From Lysobacter changpingensis (GTDB lineage: Bacteria > Pseudomonadota > Gammaproteobacteria > Xanthomonadales > Xanthomonadaceae): a stretch of 64,000 nt of DNA. The DNA lies in the NCBI RefSeq assembly GCF_017308985.1, contig NZ_JADWPE010000003.1, forward strand, positions 124,001 through 188,000. Direction: 5' to 3'. This document shows positions 43,997-52,900 of the stretch, piece by piece. The position numbers were made by a program, and so were the translations under genes. Below the pieces are notes generated by a model. It was not told the origin of the DNA. It made no database searches and saw only the letters and a program-made list of their open reading frames with translations. The stretch's first letter is position 1, and each line of letters starts with the position of its first letter.

Positions 43997-46900
43997 CTAC
44001 CAGCGCACCCTCACGCCGAGGTTGGCCTCGCGCTGCTCGTAATCCGATCCGTCCAGCTCCGTACCCACGGACAGCACGCCGAACAGGCTCACGCGCTCGC
44101 TGACCGTCGCCTCCACGCCCACATCCAGCGTGGCCGAAGCACCCAAGTCGTGGTTCGGGAACGCCTGGGTGCTGGTGACCACGCCTGGGGTCATCAGGCT
44201 GACACTGGTGTCGCTCGCGCCTGTCGACTTCTGCACGCTCAGGGTCGCCCACGGCCGGATCACGGCACCGTCATCACGAAGGATCTCCTTCTCCACCCGC
44301 AGCGCGGCGCGTGCAGTGCCGACCAGTTCGTCGTCGAACGTGACCTGCTTGCCCGACTCGTCTATCAGGTCACCCCAACTCACCGCGGTGGCCGCCAGTT
44401 GCAATTGCGGTTCCAGCGACCAGCCGTCGTCCAGGCGGTACTCCCGTCCGACCCGGGTGCTGAAGGTCAGGGCATTGCCGGCGAGGCTCTCGAGGAAGCC
44501 ATCGGGGGTGGATACATCGGCATCGGTGACCTGGCCGGTCAGGACCAGATTGACGTAGCGGCCGGTGTCCCAGGTGTGGCTCATGTACATGCCGCCGATC
44601 ACGGTATCGGTTCCGACCTTGGCCGGCCCGGAACCGGGCAGCCCGGTGGAGTTGGCGCCGGTGGTCCAGTAGTTGCCGTGGCGATAGGCCAGGTAAAGGC
44701 CGCCACGCAGGGTCCGGTTCCCGCGATCGAAGGCGCTGTCGACGCCGACATAGAGTCCGACGTCGTCGCCGGATACCTCAAAGCCCGGGTCAGCCCCCAG
44801 CTCCAGTTCGCTACCCGTGGCCGCGACCCAGAAACCGCGGCAGTCGTCGATCACCCCCGTCCCCGCCCGTTCGACCGGCCACTCGGGGGTGGTACCGCAC
44901 AGCGGTAACTCGCGGCCGCGGACGCCGGCCAGCCGTTGGTGGATCAGGTTGTCGCTGTTCTGCACGGCCAGCAGCCCGAAGCTCTGCAGCACGCCGTATG
45001 CGGGCACTTCCGGCAGTACGCCGGCCTCGGCGCTCAGGTACCAGTTGTGGTCCGCCTGCTGCCCGAAGCTCCAGGGCAGGATGCTGCCGTGCAGCCGGAT
45101 CACCTCGTCGGCCGCGGTGAAGCCGCCGGCCGTCGCCGCGCTGTCATTCGGGCTGGACACGACCAGGATCGAGACCTCGCCGCCGCCGGTGAAGTCGCTG
45201 CCGTCGCCGGCAAACGCCACCCGCGTGGTGCCGGTCACGTCGCCATCGATGTCGAGCCCGCCGGCGCTCAAGGTGCCGGGCGAAACCGTGACCTGCAGCA
45301 GGCCGTTCCTGCCGATGTAGTCGCCGCCGATCGCCAGACGGTTCGCGCCGGCATCGATCAGGCCGGCGTTCTCGACGCTGCCGGTGATCGCCGCTCCGGC
45401 GTTAGCGAACACCTGCGAGGTCGGGTCAATCGCCAGCAGGCCGCCGGCAAGGTCGAGCGGACTGGCCAGTGTCAGCGAACTGCCGTCCAGCAGCTCCACG
45501 CGCTCCCAGGCGGTCAGCGTGGGCACCGTCTCGTCGCTCAGGGTCAGGCCGCTAAAGCCGAGCCGGTCGGTGCCACTGCCGCCGTCCAGCGCGGTGACGC
45601 CGCTCGGATCGCCGCCGATGAAGTCGACCTGATCGTTGCCGTCGCCGAAGGCGAACGCGCCGCGCACGGTGCCCATCGAAGTGAAGCGGTCGTCGCCGGC
45701 GGTGCCGATGTAACGGCCGAGGACATCGAGTGTCGCGCCACTGGCCACGGTCGTGTTCTGCGCCGCGACACTGCCGCCCGCGGTCACGTCCAGCGTGCCG
45801 CCGAGCACGTTGACGGTGGTGAAGTCGGAACTCATCGGACCGTTGACGTTGAGCTCGCCCGCGCCGGTCTTGCTCAGCGTCTCGAAGTCCTGCACCGCGC
45901 CCAGGTCGGCGACGGTGCCGATGTCGGCGTTGAAGGTGTCGTTGCCCGTGCCCGCAACCACCGTGCCGATGATCGCGGTGTCGTCGTGGATCGTCAGCGT
46001 ATCGTCGCCGGCGCCAAGCACGAACGTGCCACCGGCGGTATCGAGCGTGCCGCTCACGTCGAGCACGTCATTGCCGTCGCCCAGGTCACCGGTCGCCAGC
46101 AGGGTGCCGCCCTCGCCCACCCTCACGGTGTTGGTGCCGGCACTGCCGGTGATCACCGCCGCTGTGCTGCCGCCCGCGTCCAGCGTGCCGTCGATCTTGA
46201 GTACGGTGACGTCGGCCACCGCCACGGTCGGCGTTTCCAGTCGCCCGGCCACGCTCAGGGTGCCGCCGTTGAGCGTGGTGCCGCCGGTGAAGCTCTGCGC
46301 CCCAACCAGCGTCGCCTCGCCGGTGTTGTCCTTCTGCAGGTGCTCGAAGTTGATCGTGTTGGCTGCATCGAAGCTCAGCGCGTTGGCGTTGTTGAGGATG
46401 ACCGTATCGCTGGCGGTCGGGTCATTGCCGTCGATCACGGTCGCCAGCACCGCACCGTCGTTGAGGATCAGGGTGTCGTCGCCGGTGCACAGGTCGATCG
46501 TGCCGCTGCCCGACACGGTGCCGGACACGGTCATCATGTCGGCACCGGCGCCGCAGCCATAGCGGCCTTCGACGTTGAGGGTCGCACCGGCACCGACCAC
46601 GGTGTTCAACGGGCCGCCGGCGATCGCGACTACGCTGCCGGCCGGTCCGATGTCCAGGGTGCCGCCGAGTACCTGCACCTCCTGCAGGTCGGTCGCACTC
46701 GGACCGTTGATGTTGAGCGTGCCGGTGCCGGTCTTGGTCACGCCTTCGAAGTTCCCCAGCGCGCCGATATCGGCGATGAGGTTGATGTCGTAGGTGCGCG
46801 TGTCGAGGCCGGCGCCGCCGTCGACGGTGCCGAGCACCACGGTGCCGTCGTGCACGACGAAGTTGTCGTCGCCGTCGCCCAAGGTGAAGGCGCCGCCGCC

Positions 46901-49900
46901 CAGGTCGAGGGTGCCCGCCACGTCCAGGAGATCCGCATCCGCCGTGCCGGAGAAGCTGCCGTCGACAGCGAGCGTCGCGCCGGCAGCCACGGTGGTGTTC
47001 CGGGCAACGACGCTGCCGCCCGCAGTCACGTCCAGCATGCCTTCCAGGACGTTCACTTCGACGAAATCCGACTGCCCGGGCCCGTTGATGTTGAGCACGC
47101 CGATGCCGGTCTTGGTCAGGATCTCGAAGTTGTTCAGTGCGCCGAGGTCGGCGCTGGTGTCGATGTCGGGATTGAAGGTATCCAGCCCTGCGCCGCCGTC
47201 CACGGTGCCCAGCACCACGGTGCCGTCGTGGATGGTGAAGGCGTCGTCGCCATCGCCCAGTGCGAACACACCGCCGTCGGTGTCGAGCGTGCCGGCCACG
47301 TCCAGCACGTCGCTGCCCGCGCCCAGATCGCCGTTGGCCAGGAGCATGCCGCCCACGCCCACTGCGACCGTGTTGTCGCCGGCGCTGCCGCTGATCGAGG
47401 CGGCGGTGCCGGCACCGCCATCGACCGCACCGTCCACGTTCAGCGTGGCGCCGTCGGCCAGCGTGACACTCGGCGTCTGCAGCGCACCGTCCACGTCCAG
47501 CGTGCCGCCGGTGATCGCCGTGCCGCCGATGAAGCTCTGGCTGCTGGTCAGGGTGCCGGTGCCGGTGTTGTCCTTGCGCAGCCGCTCGAAGTCGGCCGTG
47601 TTGCCGGCGTCCAACGTGAGCGCACTGGCGCTGTCGAGCACCAGCGTGTCGCCGCTGCCCTGTCCGCCACTAATGGCGTTCGCCAGCACCACCCCGTCCT
47701 GCAGGGTCAGCGTGTCGTCGCCGTCGCACAGGTCGATCGTGCCGCTACCCGCCACCGTGCCGGCCACGGTCATCGTGTCGTTGGCGGCGCCGCAGCCGTA
47801 GCTGCCGTCGACGTTCAGCGTGGCGCCGCTCGTCACGGTGGTGGTCAATGTGTTGCCGGGCGCGGGCACGACTACGCCGGCCGCGGTCACGTCGAGGACA
47901 CCCTCGCGCACTTCAACCGCGATGAAGTCCGAGCTCATCGGCCCGTTGATGTTCAACTCGCCGCTGCCGGTCTTGCGCAGGATCTGGAAGCCCTGCACCG
48001 CGCCCAGATCGGCAACGGTGTCGATATGGGTGTTGAAGGTGTTGGTGCCCGCCCCCGCCGACACGGTGCCGACGATGTTCGTGCTCTCGTGGATGGTCAG
48101 GGTGTCGTCGCCGTCGCCGAGCGCGAGCACGCCGCCGTCGGTGTCGAGCGTGCCGGCCACATCCAGCACGTCGTTGCCGTCGCCCAGGTCGCCGGCCGCC
48201 AGCAGCGTGCCGCCAGCACCGATGCTCACGGTGTTGGCGCCAGCATCGCCGGCGATGCTGGTCGCGGTGCCGCCGGCGTCCAGCAAGCCGTCCACGTTGA
48301 GCGTGGTGCCGCTGGCGAGGGCGACGGTCGGCGTCGCCAGCGTGCCGTCCACGTCCAGCGTGCCGCCGGTGATCGTGGTGCCGCCGGTGAAGGCTTGCGT
48401 GCCGGTGAGGGTCGCCGTGCCCGCGTTGTCCTTTCGCAGCAGTTCGAAGCCGGACGTGTTGCCGGCGTCGAACGTCAGCGCGGCGGCGCTGTCGAGCACA
48501 ATCGTATCGCCAGTGCCGAGGCCGCCGCTGATAACGTTGCTGAGCACTACCCCGTCCTGCAGCGCCAGCACGTCGGCGCCATCGCACAGGTCGATGGTGC
48601 CGCTGCCCGACACGGTGCCGGCCACGGTCATCGTGTCGTCGTCGGCACCGCAGCCGTAGCTGCCGTCGACGTTAAGCGTGGCGCCGCTCGTCACGGTGGT
48701 GGTCAATGTGTTGCCGGGCGCGGGAATGACTTCGCCGGCCCCGGTCACGTCGAGAACACCCTCGAGCACTTCGACCGCGAGGAAGTCCGAGCTCAGCGGC
48801 CCGTTGATGTTCAACTCGCCGCTGCCGGTCTTGCTCAGCGTCTCGAAGCCCTGCACCGCGCCCAGGTCGGCGACGGTGTCGATATGGGTGTCGAAGGTGT
48901 CGTTGCCGGCGCCCGCCGAAACGGTGCCGACGATGTTCGTGCTCTCGTGGATGGTCAGGGTGTCGTCGCCGTCCCCGAGCGCGAGCACGCCGCCGGCGGT
49001 GTCGAGCGTGCCGGCCACATCCAGTACGTCGTTGCCCGTGCCCAGATTGCCGTTGGCCAGCAGCGTGCCGCCCTGCCCTATCGCGACAGTGTTGTCGCCG
49101 GCGCTGCCAGTGATCACCGCTGCGGTGCCGGCGCCGCCTGCGACCGTGCCGTCCACGTTCAGTGCGGCGCTGTCGGCCAGATCGATGGTTGGCGTCTGCA
49201 GCGTGCCATCGACGTCCAGCGTGCCGCCGTCGATCGTCGTGCCGCCGATGAAGCTCTGGCTGCCGGTCATGCTGGCGGTGCCGGTGTTCTGCTTAAGCAG
49301 CGTTTCGAAGCCGGCGGCCTGGCCGCCGTCGAAGGTGAGCGCCAAGGCGTTGTCCAACACCAGTTGGTCGTTGCTGCCAATGCCTGCGTCGACGCCCGTG
49401 CCGGCGATTTCGGCACCGTCCTGAAGGATGAAGGTGTCGTCGCCATCACCCAAGGCCAGGGTTCCGGTATCGGTGTTCAGAAGCCCGGCCAGTGTGACCG
49501 CGTCGGCGCCGCCGCCCAGGTCGCCGTCGGCATGCAGGGCGCCGCCGCTGTTGACGTTGACTGTGTTGGTGCCGGCGCTGCCGGTGAGCGTGGCGATGCC
49601 GTCGCCGCTGGCAATGGACCCGTCGACGTTCAGGATGGTGTCGTCTGCCAAGGCCACCGTGGACGTGTCCAGCGTGCCGTCCACATCGAGGGTGCCACCG
49701 TCGAGGTGGGTGCCGGCGCTGTAGAGATGCTCACCGGTCAGGGTTAGCGTGCCGGTGTTCTGCTTGGTCAGAATGTCGAAGGTGTCGATGGCGCCGCCGT
49801 CCAGGGTGTAGCCGAGGACGGTGTTGACCACCAGCGTGTCGGTGCCGCCACCGGAGGCGTTCACGCCGCTCCCCAACATCTGTGCGCCGTCGTTGAGCAC

Positions 49901-52900
49901 CAGGGTGTCGTCGCCGTCGCCTAGGCTCAGCGTGCCGGTACCCGTGTCCAGGGTACCGGTAAGGTCGATCGTGTCGTTGCCGTCGCCCAGGTCGCCGCTG
50001 GCCAGCAGCGTACCGCCGGTGTTGACGGTAACCGTCTGGTTGCCGATGTCGCCGGCGAGCGCGGTGGGCGCCGGGCCGTCCGCCTGCACCGTGCCGTTCA
50101 CGGTCAGGGCGGAGGTGCCGGTCATCCCGACGGTGGACGTCTCCAGCCCGCCGTCCACCTGCAAGGTGCCGGCGCTGAGGGTGGTCGCGCCGATGCTGTT
50201 GCCCGCCGAGGTCAGCACGCTGGTGCCGCTGCCGACCTGCGCCAGCGTGCCGGGACCGCTCAGGGTGCCGTCGAACGTGAACGTGTCGCTGCGATTCAAC
50301 GACAGCGTCGATGTCGGCGAGTCCACGATCACGTCGCCGGCGCCGGCATTGCCGGTGGTGCCGCCGTTGCCGATCACCAGGTTGCCGTCGTTGATGACGG
50401 TATTGCCGGTGAAGGAGTTGTTGCCGGTGAGGATCCAGGTGCCACTGTCGTTCTTGGCCAGGGTGGTGGCGCCCGTGCCGTTGTCGCCGATCGCACCGCC
50501 GAAGATGTTGTCGCCGGTGTTGGTGCCGCCCACGGCCATGGTGCGGGCGGTGTTGGTGCCGGTCAGGGCCACCGCGCCGGTGTTGGTGAACTGCAGCGCG
50601 CCGGTGCCGGAGGACTCGAGGAAGGTAACCCCGGTATCCAGGGTGAACTGACGGTTGCTGCTGTCACCGGTGCCGGTGTAGCGCAGCGTCGAGCCGTTGC
50701 CGATCACCAGGTTGGCCGCCGCGCCGGACGAGGCGCCGATGGAACTGGCCACGCCGCCGTCGGCGAACTCGTCGACCTCGAGGATGCCGCCGTTGATACG
50801 GGTTACGCCGGTGTAGGTGCTGTTGGCGCTGGTCAGACGCCACAGGCCAGTGCCGGTCTTGGTGAGGGACGTGACGCCGGCGCCGCTATTGTCCAGTTGC
50901 GCGGCGAAGATGTTGGTGCCGGTGTCGGTGCCAGTGAGCGTCAGCGTGCGCGCGGTGGTGCCGGTCAGGGTGACGGGCCCGGTGAAGTCGAACGCGATGG
51001 CACCGCTGCCGGCGGATGCGATGGAAGCACTGCCCCCCAGGGTGAACTGACGGTCGGTACTGCCGCCGGTCCCGACATAGTTGAGGGTGCCGCCGTTGAG
51101 GACCAGATTGGCAGGATCGGACGTGGACGCGCCGATCGAACTGTTGACGCCACCGTTTGCCAGGCAATCTACCGACAGGAATCCGGCATTGACGGTTGTG
51201 GTACCGCTGTACGTGCTGTTGCAGCCAGCGAGCCTCTGGTTGCCGCCACCATTCTTGACCAGGTTGCCGGTGCCGGTGACAGCACCACTGTAGGACTGAT
51301 TGCCGCCATCGAGAATGGTCAGCGTGGCGCTGCCCAGGTCGATATTGCCGCCGTTGGTGCCGCCGCCGATCAGCGAGGTCACCGCGGCATTGAAGCCACT
51401 GAGATCCAGCAGCACGCCGGCGGCATTGTTGAGCGTCATGTTGCCGCTGGGACCGAACGCATTGGTCGCTCCTGCACGCAGCACGCCGCCTTCGACCTGG
51501 GTATGGCCGGTGTAGGTATTGGTCCCTGACAGCACCAGGGTGCCGGCGTTACGCTTGATCAGCGTTCCCCCGCCGGTCACGGCCCCTCCGAACTCCAGAG
51601 TGGTGCCAGCATTGATGACATTGATGCCGCCGGCGGCGGTCAGTTGAAAGCCGCGATCGATGGAGACGCTGCCACCGGTGTACTCCAGCGAGCCGTTGTT
51701 GAACACCAGGTTGGTGGAAGCGGCATTGGAGGCACCGATGCCGCTGGCCAGGCCGCCGTCGGCCAGGCAGTCCACTCTAAGGTTGGCGCCTTGCAAGATG
51801 GTGGCACCCGTATAGGTGTTGTTGCAGCCGTTGAAGGTCTGGGTGCCGCCGTCGGTGCGCAAGATGCCGCCGGTGCCGCTGATGACGCCCGAGTAGTTGC
51901 CGTCGCCGCTGACAATGCGCAAGGTCGCCGAGCCCAGTGTGACGTTGCCGCCGTTGGCCCCACCACCATTTAGCGGGCCGATGGTGTTGTTGAAGTTGTT
52001 GAGGTCCAGTGCGACGCCAGCCGCATTGGCTAGCTCCATGGTCGCGAAAGAATTGCCGGGGGTGCCGAAAGCCTGGGTGGAACCGGCGCGCAGGGTGCCG
52101 GCATTGACCGTGTTGCCGCCGGTGTAGGTGTTGGTGCCGGAGAGCACCAGCGTGCCGGCACCGTTCTTTATCAACCGCCGGTTCCCGCCTGCCGCCTCTA
52201 CCACCGTGCCGCTGATGGTCAGCGTGGTCGCCGCATTGCTCACGTCGACGGTGCCGATGCTGGTGTTCCCCCCCAGAGTGAAGCCGCGGTTGGTACTGGT
52301 GGTGGCGCCGGTGTACTGCAGGCCGCCGCCATCCAGCACCAGATTGGACGATGCCGCCGAGGACGCGCCAATGCCGCTGACCTGGCCGCCGTTGGCCAGC
52401 GTTACCACCGACAGCAGACCGCCGGCGACGGTGGTAACGCCCGTATAGTCGTTGGTGTCGTTGGCCAGGGTCAGCGTGCCCGCGCCGGACTTGGTGAGTC
52501 CCGCACCGTCCGGACTGGTGACCAGGCCGCTGAAAGTCAGGTTGGCACCGGCATTGGTGACCTCGACAGTGGCGCCGAGGATGTCGCCGGACTTGACGGT
52601 GGTGAAGCCGCGATCGCTGCTGGCGGTGCCGCCGGTATAGCGCAGGGTGCTGCCTTCCAGCACCAGGTTGGACGAATCTGCTGAGGAGGCGCCGATGCCG
52701 CTGGCCACGGCGCCGTTGCCGATGTTGCTCACCGACAGGGTCCCCTCCAGGACCTGGGTCGCTCCGGTATAGCTGTTATTGGCGTTGCCCAGGGTCACCA
52801 GTCCGGTGCCGGCCTTGGTGAAGCCCAGGTTGTTGCCGTTGTCTACGACCTGCGAGGCAATGGTGAAATTGCCGCTGCCGTTCTGCTGGATGGTCAGCGC

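Noticed and set aside
44936-49747. 1603-codon open frame antisense to the autotransporter
   Set aside because: It mirrors the Gly/Asp/Val repeats of the true gene, has no ribosome site and no domain; GC-rich repeats leave the reverse frame open.
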